Assembly (NCBI GenBank): GCA_021018815.1
Contig: JAITYX010000063.1
Span: 3,204,001 to 3,268,000, forward strand
DNA: 64,000 nucleotides
Reading direction: 5' to 3'
Origin: Talinum fruticosum
Taxonomy: Eukaryota > Streptophyta > Magnoliopsida > Caryophyllales > Talinaceae
Part shown: in pieces, positions 23,263-33,524 of the stretch
Position numbering within the stretch: the first letter of the stretch is position 1
Layout: each line of letters starts with the position of its first letter
The notes under the pieces: model-generated
Database searches by the model: none
Told to the model about the DNA's origin: nothing
What the model saw: only the letters and a program-made list of their open reading frames with translations
Position numbers and translations under genes: made by a program

Positions 23263-24232
23263 GATCTTGATGTCAAAGTGACTTTCGCTCAATGTTCACA
23301 TGTACTGGATTGTCATCGCTTAATGCTTATAGTGTTTCACAACTTTCATCTTGAAGTGAGTTTGCAACCATATTTACCTTCCATTTTATAGGAATGGAAT
23401 ATATATTGGGCCAGCTACTTAGCTCAGCGCATCTGACATGATATTGAATTTTTTAGAGGACGTAAACATGGCTGGCATAAACACATCATAATCTTGAATT
23501 TGAGTGTTTTTGTCATATAACCAAATCAAATCAAATCATATGGTATCATAGATATATTATCAAAAATTGGGTAGACAAGAGACACGTAGGAAATCATCAC
23601 AAGATGATGATGAATCACATGGATTAAATTAATGAAGAACTAATACAGCAACTAAAATGATCACCATTGATATGTATAACCTAATTATTTATAACATAAC
23701 TTTATTTTATGATAAATTAAATAAAATATAACTAAATATATAAATTTATTCGATTGATGATCTTGTCTTTATGTAGATTTTATTTGATAAGCAAGAATGT
23801 CCACATAATATCCCTCTGCCACTAATGTCGTTAAAAATCAATTGAAATGACCAAATTACCTTTACATTTCTTTGTCTAACCCTCTTCCTCGTCTCTCTCT
23901 TCCTAACGCTCTTTCCCTGCTCTTTCTAATCCTCTTTCCCTGCACCTGCTCATAAGTGTACTATTTTGGAATGTTAAATATTACCATCAAAATACTCTAA
24001 AAAAGACACGTCATCAGTTAACAGTCAAATTTAATGGTAAATGTCACTGATCAAATTTTGTCGAAACATAAGGTACTATTTAAAATAAAATTTACAAAAA
24101 CACAAGGATATCAAATGGAATTTCCTTATAATTGAGCATAATGCAAGATTAAAGGCATATATACTGCAAGATAGAAATAGTGACAAAATGCAAGCAGCAA
24201 AAAAAGTACAATATATATTCAAACAACTTTTG

Positions 24233-24264
<32 letters not shown>

Positions 24265-24546
24265 ACAAAATAAGAGGTATGGACGTAAATCTTATACCGG
24301 GGAGGAATTGATGATGGCTTTTTATGCAGCTTGTCTTGATTGAGCTTGACCAGTGATGAAATATCATGCGATCGAAGATTAGAATACTTTTCAAGATTTT
24401 GAGCAGTCATGCATTATGATTTTTCTTACACTTAAAATAAATTATCACCCTTAATTTTCGACAATCCATTAGTTTTAGTGCACATTTAATTTATAGACTA
24501 ATCATGCATACATGTAACATGCGCATTAATATGTGAATCCTATGAG
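23263..24546. other. Intergenic AT-rich DNA with a TA/TG microsatellite
   Basis: No gene seen. A CT-rich patch lies at 23881-23945. An (AT)n then (GT)n microsatellite lies at about 24233-24264. The last 50 bp (from about 24497) match, in inverted form, the sequence near 32533-32580 next to the second peroxidase relic. Confidence 0.5.
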
Positions 24547-25795
24547 GGGTGTGATGCTTCACTCCTATTGAAACCAACCCCACCCAACAACCAAATAGAG
24601 GTCACAAGTTACCATCAAGAAAACATTAAGAAAAAAAAATATCCCGATTTAGTCTCTTGTGCTGATATCCTAACTTTAGCAACTCGAGATACTATTGTAG
24701 CAGTAAGTGTTGTTTGTCCTCATTTGTTTCTTTGGTCATCAAGGTATCCTAATCAAAGCTCTCATTTCTCTTATCAAGAGAAAAACGTATGGGTCGCTGA
24801 TCTAATAGTGCTATGCATACTAACTATATACTGATCGGGGTAGCACGTCTTTATATTACGTATATCTTATACAATAAGAGTTGGCATAGCTAAATTAATT
24901 TTGTAACTAGCAAGACTTTACATGCTTCTTGAGGACCGTTTTGAGGTGGAACAAAAGGTACAAAGAAAACACATTTTAAATTTAGATTCGTATATGTCTC
25001 AAACTTGCATGTAAGACATTATCTTATACAAATATTGATAGAACTGATGGGTTTTATAGTGAAATTAGCTATCATTTTCAGATCAATGGAGCGTGGTGGG
25101 AGGTGCCGACTGGAAGGAGGGATGAGAGAGTTTCTCTTGCTTCTGAAGCATTAGCTAGCATAGCATCACCATTTTCTGACAACCACTCTGAAGCAAAATT
25201 TTGCCGCTGTGGGTTTGACTACCAAGCAAGGACTTGGTCGTCTTATTATCAGGTAAATTTTTATCATTTAACTATTATTACAAGGCAGGCCTGTATAATG
25301 TAATAATCCCTGCTTAATTTTGTAAAATTCTCTGTTTTATTTATGTTCATATCACAATATATATGTTTACCTTGCAATAGGTGGTCATACCATCGGAGTT
25401 GGTCATTGCTTCGTCATCTTAGGCCAACTCTACAACTTCACCGGAAAGGCGATACAGACCCTTCATTGTCCCCTACCTATGCAGCTGCATGGCCGAAAAC
25501 CAAGAGCAAGTCAAATCCTACTGATTTTCGAGCATTCGTTCTTATGGACCGCACCACTCCTAAGGCATTTGATGAGAAATATAACATGATGATAACCCAA
25601 AACAGGGGGCTTTTCCAATCTGATGCTGCTCTTCAGAACGACCCCGAGATGAAGAACTACTTAGAGCTTCAAGTCAAGACACAAGGATCAACTTTTGCCA
25701 AGTATTTTGTCCGGTCTATGATGAAAATTATTCAGATTGGTGTTCTCGTAGGTTCTCATGGTGAAATTAGGAAGAGCTGTGGCTTTGTTAACTAA
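24547..25795 (+). pseudogene. Class III peroxidase pseudogene, 5'-truncated
   Basis: Three exon relics: 24547-24702 (GCDASLLL, then PDLVSCADILTLATRD), 25082-25252 (WWEVPTGRRD, then SLASEALASI) and 25381-25795 (GHTIGVGHC with the proximal haem-ligand His, then DTDPSLSPTYAA, GLFQSDAAL and a C-terminal GEIRKSCGFVN). Introns keep GT-AG-like borders. The signal peptide and the distal HFHDCFV catalytic helix are missing. Exon 3 carries extra bases in the GLTTKDLVVLSG region. Exon 4 has lost a base in TGKGDT (ACCGGAAAGGCG), so the haem-pocket frame and the C-terminal frame do not join. Class III peroxidases are secreted haem enzymes that oxidise phenolics in the cell wall. This copy cannot make one. 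Confidence 0.9.
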
Positions 25796-25973
25796 GTGCT
25801 CATGGCCTTGTTAACTAATAGCTAGCTGCTTGTTTCATCGTATTCCTTTGATTTTGAACACGTAATTTGTCTGTTTAAATGTAATCGAAAATAATCCTAT
25901 GAAGTAGTGGAAATGAGTTATGTATGTATCATTGTTCTTTTTCTACTCAAGTTTTCACTATGGAAATTTAGCG

Positions 25974-26387
25974 GGTATTTGGCCTAAATTATAGAAGTGT
26001 TTTTAAATTTTAAAAATTGAAATTAGGCCAAAAACTTACTTTTTAAAAATTAAAATTGTTTTTCAAAAATAATTTTGGAAATAAAACTTCCCAAAAATAG
26101 AAATAACAAGTTGTTTCTATTCCTAATTTTGAAAAAACTCCCTGGCAACCACCCGCGATCCTATTATCTCAGTTTCTCCTCCCTTTTCACGTTTAATCTC
26201 TCCTCTCTTTTCACGTTTAATCTCTGCTCTATCTCTCTTTCTCTCTCCTCTATTTCTATCTCTCTCCTCTCCTCTCTCTCTCTATTTTGTTTTATCTCTA
26301 TCTTCTCTTTCTTTCCCTTTCTAAAAATCTTGGCCAAACAAATTAATTACTTAAAAAACACTTACATAAAATTTAGGCCAAACATTT
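25974..26387. mobile_element. MITE-like element with TTTGGCC terminal inverted repeats
   Basis: The left end (about 25976-26012, TATTTGGCCTAAATT then AAGTGTTTTTAA) matches the reverse complement of the right end (about 26351-26387, ending AATTTAGGCCAAACATT) over roughly 35 bp with small gaps. The 415-bp body is AT-rich with a CT-rich centre (26170-26290) and no coding domain. TTTGGCC-type ends recall hAT-derived MITEs, but no clean 8-bp target duplication could be fixed. Confidence 0.55.
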
Positions 26388-27375
26388 CAATTTTTCTTCA
26401 AAAACAATTTTCACAAAAATATTTTTAAAAAACAAAAATAATTTTTTTAAAATTAGGTTTTCATCAAAATTTAAGACTTTATCAATAAAAATGAATTTTT
26501 AATGAGTAAAATGGCATAAACATTGAAAATTCTCATCTATTACAGAAACAAAGTACACAAATTGGAGCCACAACCCCAATTTATTACCTCCTATCAACGT
26601 TGCCCCGCGATAAGAGCATTGGAGAGTAGTAAGAAACAATCAACGACATACTAATGCTGAAACACACAGGCCCTAAATGGTATACTATTGCCGAAACGAA
26701 CATGCAATGTAAGTAATAGATTCTCCATATTCCCTCAATCCCTCCCCCAAAAGTTGCTGGGTGAAACCCCAACTTGGTCAGCAAATGATGATGTGAGGAC
26801 CGAGCAGAGAGATGGTAAAGAGATAAGCAATAACTACTAGTTGCTGGCAGTGAAGGTGATGAATACTGATAGGCTCAGGAATCCAGTTTAGTATACTTAG
26901 TATGCGCTTGATGGTCTCCGACCTTTGGCAACATAAATTGCTATGCTTAATTGTCACAATGAAATGGTCGAAGCTGTTGGTTCATAGAATAATGGCCAAG
27001 CTAGCTCGACGAATATTCGTTTCATAGACCTGTACTCCATCTCTGCTTAAGACAAAGATAATGTCAACTGTTTCTTAGATTTTCATGAGATAGGGGAATC
27101 ACTAATCATGATGAATAGCTACTGATAGTTCATCTGGTATTTGGACATGCTACCCAATTAATTATCTGTGCAACCAACAAAATGTCATTAATAAACACAA
27201 CCACAACTGACCAGATCGATCCCAGAACAGACATACATATTTAGACATGAATTGAACAAGCTGTAATAGAATGTCATATATTCAACTGCACTTGTAGTTC
27301 AAGCATTATAATTTCACCAAAGATATGTGATTACCAATAGCTTAATTTTGCAAGTCAATGGAAAGAAAACTTATA
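26388..27375. other. 3' flank of the formiminotransferase gene, no other gene
   Basis: AT-rich sequence with no recognisable frames or RNA genes. The part next to 27375 should contain the 3' UTR of the minus-strand gene. Confidence 0.4.
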
Positions 27376-29211
27376 TCAAGGCTCCAACTCCAAGAATGTG
27401 TTAATAACCTTTTCTTGTGAAAAATCAGTGAAGTATCCAGTTCCAGCAACCAAACCTTCTTCCTGTGCAAGACGTTCAACTTCATGCTGAACTTTATCTC
27501 CTCCAACCAGACTCGGTTCCATCAAATTACAAGCAACCTCAGTTAGCCCCTTCCCATGAGCAAGTCCCATGGCTTGTACAGATGGAAGTCCACCTCCTCT
27601 CTCGCTAACACGCTTGGCTATCCTTTGAGCGGCTAAAATGTCGGTTGAAAATATTGGGACATTATAGTTATCCACCCATTTTGTTGTCCCAATAACAACA
27701 ACGCCTTTGGATCGATCAACTTGATTCGGCCCTTCGTCTGGATCAAGTGGAAGATGTTTTGAATTGGGTCCCCCAGCCCAGATGTATCCATGAGTGTTGG
27801 GCTTGAAGTATCCCAGCTCTCTTCTTATTGAGGCAAGTGTCCTTCCTTTCTCATGAGCTACTCCATATAGAAAGGTGGGAACTGCAGATATAGATATAGT
27901 TGAGCTCGTAAACAATACAATAAATCTCTAACTAAACTGCAGTTATTGTTCGCTGAGAACTAGCAGTACATAGAGATCATGGCTGAGAGCCTCTGCACAA
28001 TTTCAATTTCAACACATAGCTACTAATGAACCCAGACTAACCATTTAGGAACCTTGCTGATAGTTTGTAAATAGTATCATCCACACGAATAACTATGTCA
28101 CATAAATTTCTTGTTGAAAATCAAAGAATGTCTACTAAAGAGTCTTTCAACTCATATGAACTGACGTTACACTCTATACGCCACTTATAAATTTAAGCAG
28201 GGTGCATGAGGACATGCGAGAGACAAAACTACACGTTAATTAGACCTTGAGAGCTTTAAATGTAGACAACCTGGCTATTGCCCATATTTTTACACTTTAC
28301 AGTTAACCACAATCTACATTCCGTATAGAAAAAATTTGCTTAGTGGCAAACAAATAATTCTAGAAACAATATGATTCTCACTATACCAGAACTGCAGACA
28401 CACTTTTTCACTTTAAGATTATTCATTTTGAGACGCCAAACAAATAAATCTTTGGTTACATTAAACTGCATCACCTCTTCTTCCAAAGGAATAGCACTTA
28501 AACATATGGCAAAATACAAATGTAGTCCAGAAACTAGTGTAATTAACAGGTGTTTTAGTTCATCTAACAAACTAACGAAGTAATTTTGATGACCCGTGTT
28601 ATCAAAACTCAGCACTGTTTCTTTCAAACTTCTGACAGCAATATTCAATAACACATCAATAACACAAGCTCCCACTGAGCATAGCAGAGCCCATAACCAT
28701 ATTTTCCATGCATAGGATGAACACGCACGAGCTTGAAATTTTATGGAAAACACAATGGTATTCATGGGATATTCTTCTTTTATAATTTTTTTCTACCTAC
28801 ATAACATAAAGAATACGAACCTTCAAGATTACTGCCAATGTCAGATGCCAATGATCTTGCAATAGAAGCTGCTTGTTCCAGAGAAGAATTGGCTAACGGA
28901 TGGAAACATATATGGTCCACAACTCCAAGACGAGGATGACTTCCTCTATGCTTATCCAAGTCAACCAATTCCAAAGCAGATTTTACCATTGCAAATACAA
29001 CTTCTTTTAGAGGGCAAGAATCAGAAGATATCTTTGGATTAATCCTGGAGACAAGGGTATAGCCCACTCTGTTATAAGTATCATCTTCAAATTTATTGAT
29101 AATTCTAGCTTCAGGGAAAAGCTTTGCAACTCGTTCGATCAACTCAAGAGCACCCTTGTTGCGGCTTTCTGATATGTACACCTTGCAACAAGCAAGCGTC
29201 AACTTTAACAT
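27376..29211 (-). CDS. Formiminotransferase-fold protein (plant folate-binding type)
   Basis: Two coding exons, 28821-29211 then 27376-27881 on the minus strand, GT-AG joined in phase. 897 nt give 298 residues, as in plant homologues. The start is the ATG of MLKLTLACCKVYISESRN; an in-phase acceptor at about 29240 suggests a 5' UTR intron upstream. The protein shows the formiminotransferase N-terminal subdomain (KFEDDTYNRVGYTLVS, then HRGSHPRLGVVDHICFHP). The C-terminal subdomain follows (PTFLYG, then LGYFKPNTHGYIWAGGPN, then VGTGYFTDFSQE-like C terminus). In animals this fold moves a formimino group to tetrahydrofolate in histidine breakdown; plants have stand-alone homologues of unclear role, so the activity is inferred from the family. 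The first seven residues give no clear organelle signal. No frame lesion seen. Confidence 0.9.
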
Positions 29212-30237
29212 TTTATTTCTTCCAATTGATGTTCCCAATCTGCAGTAGATAAATGCCAAAGTTAGTTCACCCAACCAATAAATCATACCCACATGCTCAT
29301 AAGGTCCAAAATCTCTAGCTATCTAACTACCTTTATCAACAAATGTCCTGCCATGCACCCTCTTTCATGGATGTCCACATAATTCCTTTTTTTTTATTGA
29401 GTGAATTTCCAGCACAAGCTGAAGCATTTTCGGGGCATTAAGATGCCTCTAAAGTTTGCCTCGCTAAACTCAAAGATCAGAAAGGGTAAAGATAGCAGCA
29501 CAATGCATGTATAACACAGGATTTTGTGAATCAATCTTATATCCGTACCCAGGAATTGAATGTATATGCATTATCACTCGTTGAAACAGACATTGCCCTC
29601 TTGAAAAATTCAAGGTTCTACTGTCTAGTAGCCAACTAGAGGTTGAATCCAACCCCCCACCCCCACCCCAATCCACTACCCCTCCAAAAAAAAAAAAACA
29701 GAAGTTGAAGAAACAAACCATTGTAAGATATCAACAACAAGATATCCATATAATCCTAATATTAAACGAAACATTCATACAATCCACCACCGCACTTCAC
29801 CATTGTCACATTTACTTATTGGAAGTCACAAGACATCAAATAATATCCAATAATACAATCAATTTTATAGATTTCCCCATCCTCACATAGCAGGGCAAAT
29901 AATCACCAATCAGGATAAAACTCACAAATTGAGCAAGGAGAAAACTCACAGATTGAGCAATGACAATCGGCTCATCAACAGCAACAATAACTTCACCAAA
30001 AACAAACTGTGTATAGCTTCAAAAATTAAAACGACGATGACAAATTCCTCAATAGCAGCTGCCAATCTCCTCATTCTCTTCATTCCCCAAATACAGAAAC
30101 AAGAAAACCCATTTCTAGCAAGGTAAAATGAATACAAGCAGACCACTAATAGCAAGTATACCTTAAGCTAATTTTTCAAAAATCAAGTTCCTGGGGACCG
30201 GACTTATTGGGGTACCCATTATATTCCAACTTAACCC

Positions 30238-30668
30238 CTAAAGTAGCACAAATAGCCCTAACTTCAATCGAAGCCCCTCCAAAATGTCGTCTTTGCTCTC
30301 ATCCTCGGGCTCCATTAATGGGTACTTGTCAAGAAGCTCTTTCATCACCTGGATGGTCTTCTTAATCCGACCCGAAAAACAGTTGGGTTCAACCCGAATA
30401 GCAGCAAGCCAAACGTCAACAAGCCCATGGTAGAACCCGAGCTCCTCGCCCGCTTCGAACCCGTGCTTCAAGCCCACCTCGTACCCATCTTGCCTCCCCA
30501 CAACCAGCCCTTTTTGTACCCATCGGAATAGCCTTCTTCAATGTGGGATTTCTCCAGACTTATGCTTGACTCGAAGAAATCGTGGGGGACACTTTCGCTG
30601 TCTTTGGCGATTTGGGGTTTCATGGCTTGGGGTGGTTCATGGTTGAGACAAGGGTCGAATAAATCCAT
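30238..30668 (-). CDS. LTO1: LTO1/Yae1-family Fe-S adaptor homologue, one frame break
   Basis: Single exon starting at ATG 30668 (MDLFDPCLN). The defining feature is the regular G-x3-G repeat of the Yae1/LTO1 family: GYSDGYKKG, then after a break QDGYEVGLKHGFEAGEELGFYHG. In yeast and humans LTO1 with YAE1 recruits the cytosolic Fe-S assembly machinery to the ribosome recycling factor ABCE1/Rli1. The 431-nt span is one base short of 144 codons. The frame changes near 30506-30512, in AAAAAGGGCTGG where AAG-GGN-CTG is expected, consistent with loss of one G from a G run. As read, translation leaves the conserved frame after about 53 residues. A sequence error or a recent null allele are both possible. 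It lies 1 kb upstream of the formiminotransferase gene on the same strand. Confidence 0.8.
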
Positions 30669-30812
30669 GAATTAGAGAGAGAAACGATGGATATAGGAAA
30701 GGGAAATGAGCAGATAGGTACCTGACGGATGGCAGAGTGTGACCACAAAGAGAGAGGGAGGCCAAGAGGGAAGGGAAGGTGACTCAAGATGACACTTGAG
30801 CTTTCGGGAGAG

Positions 30813-32545
30813 ACGCGGCAAAATTTTGCTCTTGAGTGGTCATGTCAGAAAATGGTGATGGTATGCTAGCTAATGCTTCAGAAGCAAGAGAAACTCTCCC
30901 ATCCCTCCTTCCGGTCAGCACCTCCCACCATGGTCCATTGATCTGAAAATGAATAATATTACTATCTATGGTTAATTTCACAATAAAACTCATTAGTTTT
31001 ACCAATATTTGTATAAGATAATGTCATACATGCAATTTTAAGACATAATTACATGTACGAATCTAAATTAAAATTTGTTTCCTTTGCCCATTTTTGTTCA
31101 AGCTTGAAACAGTCCTCAAGAAGCATGTAAGGTGTTGCTGGCTACAAAATTAATTTAGCCATGTGATCTTTTGTAAAGCGGCAGATCCAGGATTCAAATC
31201 AAGTGTTGTTAGGGCCCAGAAATACCCATATGATTTTAACATTATCATTAAAACAGAATTTTTTTGGGGACTCGAAGGCCTAAAAATGAAATTAAACAAC
31301 TAATGCATTTGCAACTACAAAAAATTGAAATCAATAAAGATTGAAGAATCTTACATTTCATAACTTCACAAATCAAAATCAAAATTGCATTCCGAATTGC
31401 ATTCTATAAAATTCTTACATTTCATAACTTCACAAACTCATAGTTAACCAATTCGAATCAAAATTGCATTCAAAACTTCACAAACTCGAAATCAAATCAA
31501 GGTTGAAGAATCTTACAATTCATGACCATGGAGTACATTATATCTCCATCCAAACAACATGAAACAATCAAACAATCCCTAGTTGCTATCTATACAACTC
31601 TATAACAACACTTGATTCACAAAACTAAGTGGAATTAAACACAAATATGCTAAGAAATAACCCAATTCAGAAAATGAATATCAATATCAGATTTTTATGA
31701 GAAAATTAGATCAATTACCAAGTGGAATGGGTGGATGGGTGTGGGTTTTTGGCCGAGCAGCAGAGAGAAGAGTAGGGTCTTCGCTGGAGCTGAGTTTTTG
31801 GCCGAGCAGCAGCGACGTTGAGTCAGTCACGGCCGGCGCGGCGGAGGTCAGTCGTTGGCTCTGGGCGGCCGGCCGCCGGCTGGGTGACTGGGCGCAGGGA
31901 GAGGAGCAGCAGCAAGAAGAGCGTGTTAGGATTTGGCGGAAGCGCAGAGAGAGACGAGAAGAGCAGCATGACATAAAATGTTAGGCCCAAACTGGGAAGG
32001 GAGCCTCATATAATTGGAGATAAAAAACAAAAAAGGCTGGAATGAAAAAATACATCTTCTGCTGGGATTTTATATTTCTTTTCATGTATAATTTTTTTTT
32101 TTTGAAAAACAAGCGGTGTTAAGTGATATCACTCCGTTCAACACTAATGCAACTCATATACGTAACATAAAGGCATACTACATCGATCATTATATAGTAC
32201 GGTATATATATCATTATTAGATCATTTACTCATATGTCTTTCTCTTAACTATAATCCTTCGATAAGAGAAATGAGAGATTTAATTAAGCTACTCTAATGA
32301 CCGAAGAAACAAATGGGGAAAAACAAAATACTTACCGCTACAATAGCATCTTGAGTTGCTAAAGTTAGGATATCGAGTACAAGAGACTACACCGGGATAC
32401 TTATTTTCTAATGTTTTCTTGATGGCATCGAGGATCTTGAATCCTCTAAGTGTTGTATTGGGGATAGTTGTGACCTGTATTTAATTCTTGACTAGGTTGA
32501 TTTCAATAGGTGTAAAGCATCACGCCCATCATAGGCACATATTAA
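30813..32545 (-). pseudogene. Second class III peroxidase pseudogene, inverted relative to the first
   Basis: The minus strand reads two exon relics. The first (about 32335-32545) has IPNTTLRGFKILDAIKKTLE then YPGVVSC, followed by a frame break where CADIL is expected and by TLATQDAIVA in another frame; a stop lies near its start. The second (about 30813-30942) has INGPWWEV, then TGRRDGRVSLASEALASIPS, ending at QNFAA, where the match stops. The catalytic helices before and the haem-ligand exon after are missing. Exon and intron sequence both match the relic at 24547-25252, so the two are inverted copies. The intron carries a 1-kb insertion. Confidence 0.85.
31164..32147. mobile_element. Insertion in the peroxidase-relic intron, probable non-autonomous DNA transposon
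   Basis: Comparison with the intron of the other peroxidase copy shows extra DNA here: homology is continuous up to about 31163 and resumes at about 32147. The left end has GCGGCAGATCCAGGATTC, close to the GGGCGGATCCAGGA-type end common on plant non-autonomous DNA elements. The right end has a poly-A/T stretch and GTGTTAAGTGATATCACTCC, containing the palindrome GTGATATCAC. The interior has AT-rich sequence and a GC-rich block (31700-31980). Exact ends and target duplication are not settled. Confidence 0.55.
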
Positions 32546-33524
32546 TGCGCATGTTACATGTATGCATGATTAGTTTATAACTCGAAATCGATATCGGACT
32601 AGAATATGTATACAATTAACCCAAATGCTATCTCTAGCTAACATGTTTTTATTGACAAGTGGTATGATTTTATGAATTGCACTTAAATATATTGTGTGTA
32701 TCAAATTCTTCTTAAAAAGTAAGGCATCGGGTGAATAACGTTGCACCTGTCGTTTTTTAAATAAAATAAATGAAGAATTTAACTAAAATTAAAATGTATG
32801 GTAAAAACAACTCAGATGTTCAATCTAATTGACATAACAAGTACCCTAATTTGGTCAAATCAGCATTCAACATAAGCTACCTCAAATGATTTTTCTAGTC
32901 AAAAGTATAGGCCAAAATCATAATTGATATGGAAAATAGGTCATTTAGTCATTTTAAGTTGGGTTAGTTTGGATCGAGTCATATTTGAGTCATCAAAATT
33001 CGGCTCAATTTCAATGTCCTTGGTCAAAAATTCAGCTTATATTGAAAAAGAAAAAAATCCTTGGTCAAAAAAATGTTCAGTTTAGGTTCGGTTTCAAGTT
33101 CATTTTCGGTTATTTTTTCCGACATCGGGTTAGGAATGGATGACCGTCATTTGGGTCGGGTTGGGTCACTTTTTGTCATGTGTAACTATAGTAGCTCTTA
33201 AATGGACATTGCACTGCAATCAAGGGATGTGAGCTAAATCAATGGTTACTTAATCAAGCAACAATATTACACTTATATTGGCTACATTACCAACCAAAAA
33301 ACAAATATGGAAAAAAGAATAATTTATTGGGTCTTCATTCTTTAACCAACAGAGTATAAAATCAAAGGTGCCTTAAAAATTGCTAGTTGTTTTACAACAC
33401 AACATACAACAACTCTACAAGGGACTGATGCTGCTGGCATGCTTTTTTCAACCAAAATCAACAGGTCTGACATGTTCATGAGCTTTGTTACATAGCACGT
33501 CCTCATTACGTTGCACTTCCTTGT
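32546..33524. other. Intergenic, no recognisable gene
   Basis: AT-rich sequence with short G/T-rich patches (33110-33180). The right part is the 3' flank of NOL and should include its 3' UTR. Confidence 0.4.

Noticed and set aside
28340..28765. 141-residue minus-strand frame between the formiminotransferase exons
   Set aside because: It lies wholly in the intron defined by in-phase GT-AG sites, and no domain is recognisable.
31697..31984. 95-residue Trp/Arg/Glu-rich frame in the inserted DNA element
   Set aside because: Open on both strands in GC-rich sequence; could be captured gene DNA but gives no recognisable product.
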